This document shows, in pieces, positions 38,688 to 47,375 of a stretch of DNA of 64,000 nucleotides (positions are counted from its first letter, which is position 1; every line of letters begins with the position of its first letter). This DNA is from Planctomycetota bacterium (GTDB lineage Bacteria; Planctomycetota; Planctomycetia; Pirellulales; Pirellulaceae): the NCBI GenBank assembly GCA_963204915.1, contig CAUJHS010000081.1, forward strand, positions 1 to 64,000. The letters run 5' to 3'. Both the position numbers and the translations under genes were made by a program. Under the pieces are notes generated by a model. That model saw only the letters and a program-made list of their open reading frames with translations, did not search any database and had not been told where the DNA came from.

Positions 38688-39593
38688 ATGCAAAACTTAC
38701 GGCCGCGATTTTCAAGGCGGAGCGGTTTTTCCTTTATCGAACTGCTGCTGGTCGTTACGATCATCGGTTTGCTGATCGCGCTGTTGCTTCCCGCGGTGCA
38801 GGCGGCGCGGGAAGCGGCTCGGCGGATCAGTTGCAACCGGCAACTTGGCCAACTCATTGTGGCCGTGCACAACTACCAGAACCTGCACGGGTTTTATCCT
38901 CCAGGAACCATCGACGCGCAAGGTCCCATTCGCAGCGCGCCCCAGGGATACCATCACAATTGGATTGTGCAAGTCCTGCCGTTCCTCGAGCAGGAAAATG
39001 CCTGGCGCCACGTCGACCTGACCGTCGGCGTGTATGATCCGCGAAATGCGCCTGTGGCGGGTTTACGGCTTGATGTACTTCAATGCCCTTCGCAAGTCTC
39101 GACCAAGCCGCCGCAATCGTGCTATGCGGGGGTGCACCATGATCGGGAGGCGCCGATTGATGTGAACAACAACGGCGTCTTTTTCCTCAATAGTCGTGTG
39201 CGTTACGAAGACGTCACCGACGGATCGGCGCAAACGATCTATCTAGCGGAAATCATGGCTGAGAATCGCGGACTGGGATGGATGTCGGGAACGCGCGCCA
39301 CGTTACGAAATGGTGGATTATTCGGCGGTAACGTGACGGCAGCGGCACGGCCGGCCAACGCCCTTGGAGCCGTGAATGCGGTTCTCGCAGAAATCACCCG
39401 AGTTGATCCGAATCGAAAAGAAATTGATCCGCAACTCATCGTAGGAGGTTTCGGCAGCACGCATCCTGGCGGCAGCCAGTACGCCTTTGGCGATGGTCGC
39501 ACAGCCTTTCTGGCGAGCTCCGCGTCCCCTCAGGTGCTTCGGCAGCTCACGCACCGCGCCGATGGCATGTTGCTGGACGAGGAGGCGTACTGA
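38688..39593 (+). CDS. DUF1559 protein with prepilin-type N-terminus (copy 2)
   Basis: A 301-residue paralogue of the upstream gene (YHHNWIVQVLPFLEQENAWR against YHHNWITQILPYIEQHNAYR). Leader SGFSFIELLLVVTIIGLLIA, end block HPGGSQYAFGDGRTAFL. It starts seven bases after the upstream stop, so the pair is co-transcribed and probably arose by tandem duplication. Confidence 0.87.
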   Translation: MQNLRPRFSRRSGFSFIELLLVVTIIGLLIALLLPAVQAAREAARRISCNRQLGQLIVAVHNYQNLHGFYPPGTIDAQGPIRSAPQGYHHNWIVQVLPFLEQENAWRHVDLTVGVYDPRNAPVAGLRLDVLQCPSQVSTKPPQSCYAGVHHDREAPIDVNNNGVFFLNSRVRYEDVTDGSAQTIYLAEIMAENRGLGWMSGTRATLRNGGLFGGNVTAAARPANALGAVNAVLAEITRVDPNRKEIDPQLIVGGFGSTHPGGSQYAFGDGRTAFLASSASPQVLRQLTHRADGMLLDEEAY

Positions 39594-39598
39594 TCCCC

Positions 39599-40078
39599 AT
39601 GCCCTCGATACCCGAACGCGGTTATCCTCTCAGTGCGTTGTTCCTGCTGATGGCGGCTTCCGCGGCCCCCATGTCGATGGCCGCCGCTGCGGGACGCGCC
39701 ATTGCGCAACGTGATATCACAGGGCAGCAATTCGCATTTGCGGCGCTGGGCGGTTGCGCGGCCATGATGCTTTTGGGCGCCTTGATTGGTTTGCATCATC
39801 ACCGGCAAGGAATTGGCGTCATTCTGGGAAGTCTTGCCGGGGCGATTCTGGGATCCATGGCGGGCCCCATCGTGCTTGTGCCCCGTTATGACTTTGGCAA
39901 TTTGATGATCATTTCCGCGGGTGCGTCCGCAGTTATGGTGATCGGCGCAGCATGGTTGCACCATCGCTCTGGACGACACCGACGCACGGAACCGCCCGCA
40001 TGGTTTTCCGAGGATGATCCTTTCCAACCAACGCCGCAAAACCCGAACGATGCTTCGCTCGGGGGAGAGAGTTCGTGA
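39599..40078 (+). CDS. Polytopic membrane protein, unknown
   Basis: A 159-residue protein with about four hydrophobic segments (for example AALGGCAAMMLLGALIGL and VILGSLAGAILGSMAGPIVL) and a hydrophilic C-terminus. It begins five bases after the second DUF1559 gene and ends the operon before a strong terminator. No family recognised. Confidence 0.6.
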   Translation: MPSIPERGYPLSALFLLMAASAAPMSMAAAAGRAIAQRDITGQQFAFAALGGCAAMMLLGALIGLHHHRQGIGVILGSLAGAILGSMAGPIVLVPRYDFGNLMIISAGASAVMVIGAAWLHHRSGRHRRTEPPAWFSEDDPFQPTPQNPNDASLGGESS

Positions 40079-40094
40079 CCGCCGCGCAACGAAA

Positions 40095-40141
40095 TTAGCC
40101 CGAAGCGGCTCGGCGCGGCTTCGGGCTAACAATGCGTTTTT
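40095..40141. terminator. Strong, probably bidirectional terminator
   Basis: Arms 40095-40106 and 40118-40129 form a perfect 12-bp stem (TTAGCCCGAAGC/GCTTCGGGCTAA). T residues follow on the plus side (40137-40141) and TTT on the minus side. It sits between convergent genes ending at 40078 and 40191. Confidence 0.75.
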
Positions 40142-40190
40142 GGCGGACGAGCACGGCGGCTGCGGTCGGCCTGATTCGGTGCGAACGGGT

Positions 40191-40493
40191 TTACACCGCC
40201 AACGGCAACTCGTCCGACTGATCTTGGCGCTCGTGGCGACTATGGAGCTGCTCGGCCAGCGTGCCGACTTTCTCTTGGCGTTGCTCAAACTGGCGTGCCA
40301 GGAACCGTTGCCCGGCTTGGGTGCGCACATGAATGATTTTACGGACCGCCTCGCCCGATTCGCTCAAGAGCATGACGCGCGTCGGCCGGAGTTTGACGAT
40401 CTCCACGCCCGTGCGGCTGGCGCGGTAATCGACATAAATTTCCACGACTCGATTCCGCTCTTCGTCGCGCCACACAACACGGTTGAAATTCAT
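40191..40493 (-). CDS. Small conserved-looking soluble protein, unknown
   Basis: A 100-residue protein starting at the ATG at 40493 (MNFNRVVWRDEERNRVVEIY). The first 65 residues are predicted beta-rich and the rest a charged helix (ARQFEQRQEKVGTLAEQLHS). No motif or family is recognised. A GTG at 40514 would add seven residues. Confidence 0.5.
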   Translation of the reverse strand: MNFNRVVWRDEERNRVVEIYVDYRASRTGVEIVKLRPTRVMLLSESGEAVRKIIHVRTQAGQRFLARQFEQRQEKVGTLAEQLHSRHERQDQSDELPLAV

Positions 40494-40633
40494 CGCTCGC
40501 AAACTCGCTTTCACTTGAAATGGTTAACCGAACCCGATTAAAAGCGGTCCATTGTATAGGAATTCGCCGCCGTGCGAAGGGCGGGTCCGGAGATTTTTGG
40601 CGAAGTACCTGCGTTTGGGCTTGGGCCGAGTCG

Positions 40634-40810
40634 TTAGGGGCGGTTCGTCGCGAAGTACGCGCCCGCCGCGACGCCGCCTGCCAACACTAGGCCAAGCAAC
40701 AACTTAAGCACCGAAAATGTAAATCCGAACAAGCCGGAGTTAAAAATCAGTTGATATGTGATAATCGTCAGGTTGAAGGCAATAATTGCGAACTTTTGAG
40801 AATCGGTCAT
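40634..40810 (-). CDS. 58-residue membrane protein
   Basis: The minus-strand frame from ATG at 40810 to TAA at 40634 encodes MTDSQKFAIIAFNLTIITYQ…, with two hydrophobic segments (FAIIAFNLTIITYQLIFN and TFSVLKLLLGLVLAGGVAAG). Composition is that of a real small membrane protein. It lies 36 bp downstream of the lipoprotein gene start direction on the same strand and may share its transcript. It could be an uncharacterised orphan. Confidence 0.55.
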   Translation of the reverse strand: MTDSQKFAIIAFNLTIITYQLIFNSGLFGFTFSVLKLLLGLVLAGGVAAGAYFATNRP

Positions 40811-40846
40811 TGAGGGCGTTCCCAGGGAGTGTTCGAAAGGCCGGTG

Positions 40847-41590
40847 TTAAGAATTGCTGCTGGACGTTTCCTCATCCGTGGAAGGCGCCGAGTCGGCGTC
40901 GTCCGTCGAGGGCGCCTCGAATGGCTCCGCGTCGCTTGGCGCCTCTTGCGCGGGCTCAGAAGGACTAAAGGTCAAACCTGCCGCCACCGCGTAAGCGCGG
41001 TCTCGCGCTTCAAGGATTTTTCCGACGTAAATCTGAAGCTCGACGGTATATAACCGGCCGCCCACCACCCGGTTGAGCACCTGCTTCTCGGCCCGAGCAT
41101 TGCCGAGCCGGGCGTGTTCCACATGGCGCACCCATGGCTCACCGCCCAAAAGCATCGCCTGCGGCCACTCGATCACTTGATTTTTCTTCGCCGTGAGCGA
41201 TTGTTCGATCTCGGTGGCCAAATCGCTCACATTCGTCTTCGTGGTATCCTCGGCGTCTCCGGTCCAGTCTTCCGCTCGCACAAAGATGCGGGGCAAAATA
41301 TTCGGATTGCTGCCGCCATACCACCCGATCAGGTAGTGATCGTCTTTACGCGGCAAACGTTTCCAATCCTCTGGACCGCTCGCTTGAACGGCCGGATCCG
41401 ACGTGGGCGACGGGTCCGCCAGCGACGCAAGCTGTCGAGCCGGAACCTCGCGGATTGTCTTCGGTTCACCTGATGCGCGGTCGGATGGGGCGCCGCCTCC
41501 CGACGACGGCTCGGACGACGAGCTGCAGCCAGTGAGGCACATCGGCAAGAAGATAAGAAGCCAGGCGGCCAGGGCGAGGCGGTGCGTCAT
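40847..41590 (-). CDS. Lipoprotein, unknown
   Basis: A 247-residue exported protein. The signal peptide ends in a lipobox (PMCLTGC), then a Ser/Gly-rich linker, a globular part (LPRKDDHYLIGWYGGSNPNI, AMLLGGEPWVRHVEHARLGN) and an acidic, Asp/Glu/Ala-rich tail. No family recognised. It lies downstream of the flagellar operon on the same strand, 155 bp after flgL, with no sign it is part of that operon. Confidence 0.65.
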   Translation of the reverse strand: MTHRLALAAWLLIFLPMCLTGCSSSSEPSSGGGAPSDRASGEPKTIREVPARQLASLADPSPTSDPAVQASGPEDWKRLPRKDDHYLIGWYGGSNPNILPRIFVRAEDWTGDAEDTTKTNVSDLATEIEQSLTAKKNQVIEWPQAMLLGGEPWVRHVEHARLGNARAEKQVLNRVVGGRLYTVELQIYVGKILEARDRAYAVAAGLTFSPSEPAQEAPSDAEPFEAPSTDDADSAPSTDEETSSSNS

Positions 41591-41745
41591 GCGCTACTTG
41601 GGGGCTAAAACCAGGACTAGAAAAGCGTTTTTATAATAACGCCTTGCGATTTGAACGCAATCGGCCCGCTGTCGCCCGGCTGGCGCCGCAGCGTTTGCCG
41701 CGATGAAGGCGCCAAGCGGGGCACCGCCCTCGTGTCGCCCGACGT

Positions 41746-44415
41746 TTAGAGGAAGTCAAGTAGCGACGTGCGTAACGTGTTCGCGGCCTGACGCATCGAC
41801 GCCTCAAGCGAGGTTTGGCGCGCCGTCAAATCGGAAATGGTCTTGACTAGATCGGCGTCAATTTCTTCCGAAAGCGTGCGGCGCAATTCCACCTCTTCAT
41901 CCTGGTGACGGAATTCGAGAATCTCCATGGAGCGCTGCCGGGCGCCTAAATCGCCTCGCGAAAAGACGACGCGCTCCAGGTCTTGTTCAATCAGGCCGAC
42001 GGCTCGCACGATCTCACGCAGATCGTTCGCCAGGAGCGCGTCGGTCAAACGCGCCAGCGAGTTGAACGCACCGGCTGCTTCATGCGGATTCACATCGCGA
42101 GTGGCCAATGTGTTCGAGCCGGCGTGGGCGACTGCCTCGGTTTGCCCCACGGATAGAAATCCGAGGTCGAGCGCCGCTTCGCTGAGCGTGGTTCGAAGAA
42201 CGGTCAACGGCTGATCGACCACCGGGTTGGCGTCGACTAACTCGATGCCGTTTCCTACCGCCGGCAGACGCGCGGTCACGGCGGTTAGTGGATCTTGGTT
42301 GTCGGGGTGCGTGTTGATGCGGTCCAGCACATCGCCGATGGTGACCGCTCCGGTCAGGTCAATTTCCAATTCGACACCGTCACTGCGGCGGAGGACGAGA
42401 TCGGCGCCTTCCGCCGTGTGGACGCCGCGGCCATGATTCAGGCTGGCCAAGGTCGTATCGCGCGTGAAAGTGCGAACCCCCAGTTGCGAAGCGGTGACGC
42501 CGCCGTTCTCGCCAATTTGAAAATTAGCGCCGCTGACGCGAGAGCGAATGTCGATGCCGTCTCCGCGAGCGTTGATCTGCGCGAGAAGACCCGCGGCCGA
42601 GCCATTCAACGTGTTGAGCAAGTCCTCAACGGTGCGCGCCTCCGTGAAGTTAATCACATGGGTCGCATCGCCCACGACCACGCGCAAGCCCGCGTCGCGG
42701 TCGAACGCCTCGCCTGATCCTCCGCCGGTCACGGCCGAAGTTTCCAGCGTGACCAATCCCGCCCCCTCGGCGGAAGCGGCGTCTTTGCCGTCGAGTGTTA
42801 TGGCGAACTCGGCGGCGACGGCGGCATCGGCTTGGAGCGCCGCGACAACGTTCGCTGCGGTCGTTTGATTCTTCTGAACATGGACGAAAATGGTCCGAGC
42901 TTCTCCACCGCTATTGCCCGTGTTGCCGGTAATCACACCAGCGTCGGCGGCAATCACGGTCGCGTTCAGATCGAGCGTTTCACCGTTGGAGTTATCGCCC
43001 GAGACGGTGAACAAACCTGTTCCGTCCACAGCGGCGGAAAACGCGCCTAGCGTCGTCTGGTTCGCATCGTCGACTTGGATGGTCAAGGTTTTCGACGCGG
43101 CGTCGTAGACTGCGTTAGCGCTGTTGCCCAGACCAGCGGTGCGTTGCAGCGTAATGCGAACGTTGTTCAGCGCGGTTCCCGCCGCCGTGGCCGTGATCAG
43201 CACATCATTGTTGGCGCCCGAGAGCGGTAAGGCGGCGCGAGCGGCGACGGCCGTGTCAGAATAAGTAACCGTCTCATTCCCTGCCGCAAGACCCGGCGCG
43301 GCTTGCAGTAGATCGTCGTTCACCAATTGGATGGTCACGCCGTTGGACGCCGCGCCATTCGCCTTGGCTTCCAGGGTGATATCGTTGTCGGCGCCGGGGA
43401 ACTCCAACCTTGCCGACGATCGAACTCCCAAGAGATCATCGAGCGATGTGGTTAATCGGAGCTTGGGCGTCAGCGGCTCGCCTTGAACCGACAGCCCGGT
43501 GTTCTCAGGCGCGAGAATGCCAAGGGAAAATGCGGTCTTGCCGCCGCCCGACTCGCGAATGCTGAGCGTTCCTCCGCCATCGGCGTCAAGAGCGATGTTC
43601 AATCCCTCGGGGGCGAACCGAACGGTCACGCGACGGTTCTCGGGCGGGTTCGCCTCGATGCGACGCGCCACATCGCTCAGGGTCTGTGCTCCGGTCAGGT
43701 CAATCGTCCTGCTGGTGGCGCCATCGGAAACGACCAGGCTTCCGGGGATGAAGCCGGCGCCGCCGCGCAGGTCGGCCAACCGGGTCGTCTCGGACAACAC
43801 CGGCGTTAACGTGGCGGCGCCTTTCACTTCGGCCGAAAGCCCGCCCAGCACCGAAACACCCGCAATGCTCGAGGAGAAAAGTTGATCGAGGTCGGCGTAA
43901 CTGCGTAGCTCGTTCTCGTTTCCCAGATAAACCACCTGGCCGTCGCGCACTTCATAGGGGCGTTGCGTCGTGTTCGAACCGGCGAAGAGGTAGCGATCGC
44001 GGAATTGTTGGTTTCCTACGTCCAGCAATTGCGCCAGCGCGGCTTGAACTTCCTGTGCGATCGCGGCCCGCTGCGTGTCGCTGGTGGTCGAATCGGCGCC
44101 TTGCACGGCGGCGCCGCGAACGTCGTTAAGCAGGTCGGCGACCTTGGCAATGGCGGTTTCGCTGGCGGCCAGGTACGACCGGCTGGTGTTCAAATTGACA
44201 CGGACCTGCTCCTTCTGCTCGAGAATACGCTGCAGGCTGACGCCGCGCAGCCCCGCGGGGGCGTCATCACTAGGGGCAAGAATCCGGCGCCCGGAACTCA
44301 GCTGACTGGTTAACCGCAGAAGTTCCTGCTGGTCCGACTGGAGCTGATGCGTCAACCGCTGCTGAAGAAGCAGTCCGCTGGAGCGCCCGACAGGAATTGG
44401 GTAGACGCCTGACAT
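41746..44415 (-). CDS. flgL: Flagellar hook-filament junction protein FlgL, enlarged
   Basis: An 889-residue FlgL; usual size is about 300-400. The flagellin-like N-terminal helix (QQELLRLTSQLSSGRRILAP) and C-terminal helix (ISDLTARQTSLEASMRQAAN) are present, so the core fold is intact. Between them lies a surface-exposed insertion of about 500 residues with three flagellin_IN-like motifs (IDLTGAQTLSDVARRIEAN, INFTEARTVEDLLNTLNG, IDLTGAVTIGDVLDRINTH). Last gene of the flagellar operon, 72 bp after flgK. Confidence 0.88.
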   Translation of the reverse strand: MSGVYPIPVGRSSGLLLQQRLTHQLQSDQQELLRLTSQLSSGRRILAPSDDAPAGLRGVSLQRILEQKEQVRVNLNTSRSYLAASETAIAKVADLLNDVRGAAVQGADSTTSDTQRAAIAQEVQAALAQLLDVGNQQFRDRYLFAGSNTTQRPYEVRDGQVVYLGNENELRSYADLDQLFSSSIAGVSVLGGLSAEVKGAATLTPVLSETTRLADLRGGAGFIPGSLVVSDGATSRTIDLTGAQTLSDVARRIEANPPENRRVTVRFAPEGLNIALDADGGGTLSIRESGGGKTAFSLGILAPENTGLSVQGEPLTPKLRLTTSLDDLLGVRSSARLEFPGADNDITLEAKANGAASNGVTIQLVNDDLLQAAPGLAAGNETVTYSDTAVAARAALPLSGANNDVLITATAAGTALNNVRITLQRTAGLGNSANAVYDAASKTLTIQVDDANQTTLGAFSAAVDGTGLFTVSGDNSNGETLDLNATVIAADAGVITGNTGNSGGEARTIFVHVQKNQTTAANVVAALQADAAVAAEFAITLDGKDAASAEGAGLVTLETSAVTGGGSGEAFDRDAGLRVVVGDATHVINFTEARTVEDLLNTLNGSAAGLLAQINARGDGIDIRSRVSGANFQIGENGGVTASQLGVRTFTRDTTLASLNHGRGVHTAEGADLVLRRSDGVELEIDLTGAVTIGDVLDRINTHPDNQDPLTAVTARLPAVGNGIELVDANPVVDQPLTVLRTTLSEAALDLGFLSVGQTEAVAHAGSNTLATRDVNPHEAAGAFNSLARLTDALLANDLREIVRAVGLIEQDLERVVFSRGDLGARQRSMEILEFRHQDEEVELRRTLSEEIDADLVKTISDLTARQTSLEASMRQAANTLRTSLLDFL

Positions 44416-44487
44416 GGAAAGCGAGAACCGTTGTTAACGTGTTTTGGTTTGTGTCGGGGGTGTTGCGTTTTGGCAAGTCAGGGGACG

Positions 44488-46185
44488 CTACAGGTTCACC
44501 AGTAAGCCGAGCAGTTCGTTGACCGTCGAAATAAACCGAGCCGAAGCTTGAAACGTGCGCTGGAAAGCCATCATTCGCACGGCCTCTTCATCCAAATTCA
44601 CGCCGCTTACGGCGAGTTTTTGCCCCTCCAGGGTGTTCTTGAAGACGCGGAATCCTTCCGCCGAGGCGCGCACGGCGGCGGCGTTCTGTGCGACGTTGGC
44701 CACGATGCCTTCATAGTGGCCGGTCAGGGTCCCGCCCTCGCGCGAGGCGAGAGGCTTAGACAGCAGCACAGCCAATTGTTCCGCAATGTTCGCGTCGTGG
44801 CCGATGCCCCCTTGGCTGGCGGCGAACTTGCTGGGATCGTCGCGGACCGTTTGCTTGACGTTAATGTCGCCCGCCGAGGTTCCCGTGAAGAACGTGTTCA
44901 TTCCCAGCGCGGCTAGCACGCCGCTGGTGTCGTCGCCAAAGGCGAAGTCGAGGTGCGCCGAGTCGCTGGATAGGGCAAGTTTGCCGTCGCGGTTGATTTC
45001 GGCCGACAATCCATCAATCGCATCAAGTTGGTTGACTAGGTCTTCAAGCGTGACATCGTCCTCTAGCCCGTTAAGTCCCACCCGGATTTCGGTCGTTTGG
45101 GTCAACCCGGTGCGGTTATCGCGCACCAGCACCTGAAAGGCGCCGTTGTCGGGCGCGAACGGGAGTCCCGCCTGATCCAGCGGCGCCGTAGGGTCTTTAA
45201 CGGCGTGCTCGGATGTCAACTCCGTATAACCGGAGAGGCCTTGTCCGCCAGCGAAGACTCGATTGAATTCGAACGCAAGCGTGCGGGTAAACTCGTCCAA
45301 CTGATCGATAAACCCGCCGAGGATTTCGTCGCGTGCGGCGATCAATCCGCCGACTTCGCCGCCGGTGCTGCGCAGCGGGGCGTCGGTTGCTTCGAGTCGA
45401 AGTTCAAACGTCATCAACCCCCGGTTAGGCGTTTGCACGGACGCAACGCGGCGCGCTTGTCCGTCGAACACGAGAAACTCGCCCCCGGAGAAGACGTTCA
45501 CGGCGCCAGAGGTTTGCTCCACAGCGCGTACGTCGATCACTTCCGACAGGAGCGTCAGCGCGCGTTGACGGCGATCGCGCAAGCCGACGGCGTCGCTTGG
45601 CGACGCGCCTCCTCCTTCGTGCTGCACGATTTGAATGTTGAGCCGCGCGATTTCCTCCGTAAGCCGATTGATCTCATCGGCCGCGACGCCGATGCGTTCA
45701 TTGACGTCGGCGCGCTCCTCACGCACGCGGCGGTCGAGGCGGCGAATGTCCGCCGCGAGATTTTCGCCCGCCAGTACGGCCACATTCCGGACCGCACTGC
45801 TATCGGGTTGATTCACGACGTCGTGAATCGCGCCGAAAAACCGATTTAAGGACGTGCTGAGGTCGGTATCGCTCAATTCACCCAGTAACGTTTCGAGTTG
45901 AACGAACGTTTTCTCTTGCGCCTCGTTGTTCGCCAAATCGCTGATCGAGCTGCGTAATCGTTCCTCGAGATAAAGGTCGACGCGCTGAAACACCGCGCGC
46001 ACTTCGACGCCTGTGCCCAAAAGCAGATTGCCGACGCGCTGGGTAGGCGCGGCGCGCAATTCGATCTCTTGCCGCAGGTAGTCCGGCGTGTGCGCGTTGG
46101 CAATGTTGTTGCCCGTGACCTGCAACCCCAATTGCGCTGCCGAGAGCGCATTCTTGGCGATTTGCATCGAGCCAAACAGCGACAT
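44488..46185 (-). CDS. flgK: Flagellar hook-associated protein 1 FlgK
   Basis: A 565-residue FlgK, the first hook-filament junction protein, secreted by the flagellar export apparatus. The N-terminus MQIAKNALSAAQLGLQVTGN with NNIANAHTPDYLRQEIE is the rod/hook signature, and the end EAVRMMAFQRTFQASARFIS with TVNELLGLLVNL is typical FlgK. Length is normal. It precedes flgL, its partner in the junction. Confidence 0.95.
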   Translation of the reverse strand: MSLFGSMQIAKNALSAAQLGLQVTGNNIANAHTPDYLRQEIELRAAPTQRVGNLLLGTGVEVRAVFQRVDLYLEERLRSSISDLANNEAQEKTFVQLETLLGELSDTDLSTSLNRFFGAIHDVVNQPDSSAVRNVAVLAGENLAADIRRLDRRVREERADVNERIGVAADEINRLTEEIARLNIQIVQHEGGGASPSDAVGLRDRRQRALTLLSEVIDVRAVEQTSGAVNVFSGGEFLVFDGQARRVASVQTPNRGLMTFELRLEATDAPLRSTGGEVGGLIAARDEILGGFIDQLDEFTRTLAFEFNRVFAGGQGLSGYTELTSEHAVKDPTAPLDQAGLPFAPDNGAFQVLVRDNRTGLTQTTEIRVGLNGLEDDVTLEDLVNQLDAIDGLSAEINRDGKLALSSDSAHLDFAFGDDTSGVLAALGMNTFFTGTSAGDINVKQTVRDDPSKFAASQGGIGHDANIAEQLAVLLSKPLASREGGTLTGHYEGIVANVAQNAAAVRASAEGFRVFKNTLEGQKLAVSGVNLDEEAVRMMAFQRTFQASARFISTVNELLGLLVNL

Positions 46186-46400
46186 AACGACTCCAAAGCG
46201 CCATCCTCAGGCGCGCGTGAGTACTCGCAAGTTGTCGTGATCACCGATTGAACGGTTGTGGTATCTCTTGCCGCCCGCCGTGCACGTCACCCAGAACCGT
46301 GGAAATCAAACGGCTCAACGGCGTCGCGCGTTCCGACATTGCTCCTTGTTTTGCGCCCCGCGCATGTTCTGTGGGAGTCGCGGTGCACGTGCGTTCGGGT

Positions 46401-46901
46401 TCAAGCTTCTTGATCGAGCAGTGTTCCGCCCCGTCGCACCGGAGCCGTCCGTTCCTTATATGTCGGATCCGGCTGGCCGCCGGTGGCAAGAATCTCAAGC
46501 ATCTGCGCGTAATGCAGCAAGGAACGTTGGGCAATGACCCAATTCGTGAGGCTTTCATGCTGGAGAAGCCGCAGCCGCGAGGTTGCGTCATTGACTTGCT
46601 TCCCCAGATTCACCGAGCTTCCTGCAGTGCCGGTTTTCGCCAGACTCTGCAAACTATCGGAAGAAAGGCTGCGCTGCCGCGCCGCGCGCAACAATTGCTG
46701 CCGGCGCGTGTGGCAGTTTTCCAGGCGTTGGCGGACTTCTTCCTCGCGGGTGTTGAATGCGGCCATGGCTTCCAGATCATGCCGGGCCATACAAGCGCGC
46801 TTCTCCGACAAGACTCCGAACAAAGCGTCTTGAACCTGCGAAAGTTCGTCAAGCAGGTCGAGAATCTCGGCTTCCCAGTCAATGGCGGCCACCGTCGACA
46901 T
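46401..46901 (-). CDS. flgN: FlgN-like flagellar export chaperone
   Basis: A 166-residue helical protein (WEAEILDLLDELSQVQDALF, LSEKRACMARHDLEAMAAFN, QRSLLHYAQMLEILATGG). Size, helical character and position directly before flgK match FlgN, the cytoplasmic chaperone that keeps FlgK and FlgL export-ready. Primary sequence similarity in this family is low, so the call rests largely on context. AGGAG lies before the ATG. About 215 bp without a gene separate it from flgK; no flgM was found there. Confidence 0.75.
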   Translation of the reverse strand: MSTVAAIDWEAEILDLLDELSQVQDALFGVLSEKRACMARHDLEAMAAFNTREEEVRQRLENCHTRRQQLLRAARQRSLSSDSLQSLAKTGTAGSSVNLGKQVNDATSRLRLLQHESLTNWVIAQRSLLHYAQMLEILATGGQPDPTYKERTAPVRRGGTLLDQEA

Positions 46902-47022
46902 ACGCGCTCCTGGACTGATTGTCGCTGCGCCGCCGTTATCCCAAGGAATAGGCGTCGCTTCGTGAGTAGTTCAAGTTTGGTTTTTGCCTTGGCACGGCTC
47001 CGGTCCACGTCGCCGCACGGCG

Positions 47023-47343
47023 TTACGATCGCGACATGATGAAAAGTTCGTACATGGGATCGGTCAGTTCCGCGGCAGAGCTTTTCGTCAAGTCTTCGGC
47101 CATGACTTGATCGAGCTGGCCTTGAAAGATCTCCTCGGCTTTTCCACCGTGAAAGTAGGCCGGCTTCCCGACCGTGCTTCGCAACGACGACATCATTTGG
47201 CCAAAGAACGTTTGCCCGACGAATTGATCGAACGTCTCGCGCAGTTTTTCATCCTGCAAACCGTTCGGCGGCGGAGTTTGCCTTGCGGTCACGGGAGTGA
47301 CGGCGGGTTTGCCGAAGAGCGTTGCTGCGGAAGAAATTGTCAT
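47023..47343 (-). CDS. flgJ: Short FlgJ-like rod-binding protein
   Basis: A 106-residue protein matching only the N-terminal rod-binding domain of FlgJ (LRETFDQFVGQTFFGQMMSS, YFHGGKAEEIFQGQLDQVMA). The muramidase domain of enterobacterial FlgJ is absent, as in many other phyla, so peptidoglycan opening for the rod must be done by another enzyme. It follows flgI by 32 bp. The ATG at 47343 gives the canonical length. Confidence 0.82.
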   Translation of the reverse strand: MTISSAATLFGKPAVTPVTARQTPPPNGLQDEKLRETFDQFVGQTFFGQMMSSLRSTVGKPAYFHGGKAEEIFQGQLDQVMAEDLTKSSAAELTDPMYELFIMSRS

Positions 47344-47375
47344 GACCCTGCGTCCGTTTCGAAGAGCAAGCCGAG

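Noticed and set aside
46200-46250. A sigma-54 promoter before flgK
   Set aside because: GCAA and CGTGATCA are separated by five rather than four bases and the GG is missing.
46186-46400. A possible flgM between flgK and flgN
   Set aside because: The only frame with a start here is 32 codons long and does not resemble FlgM.
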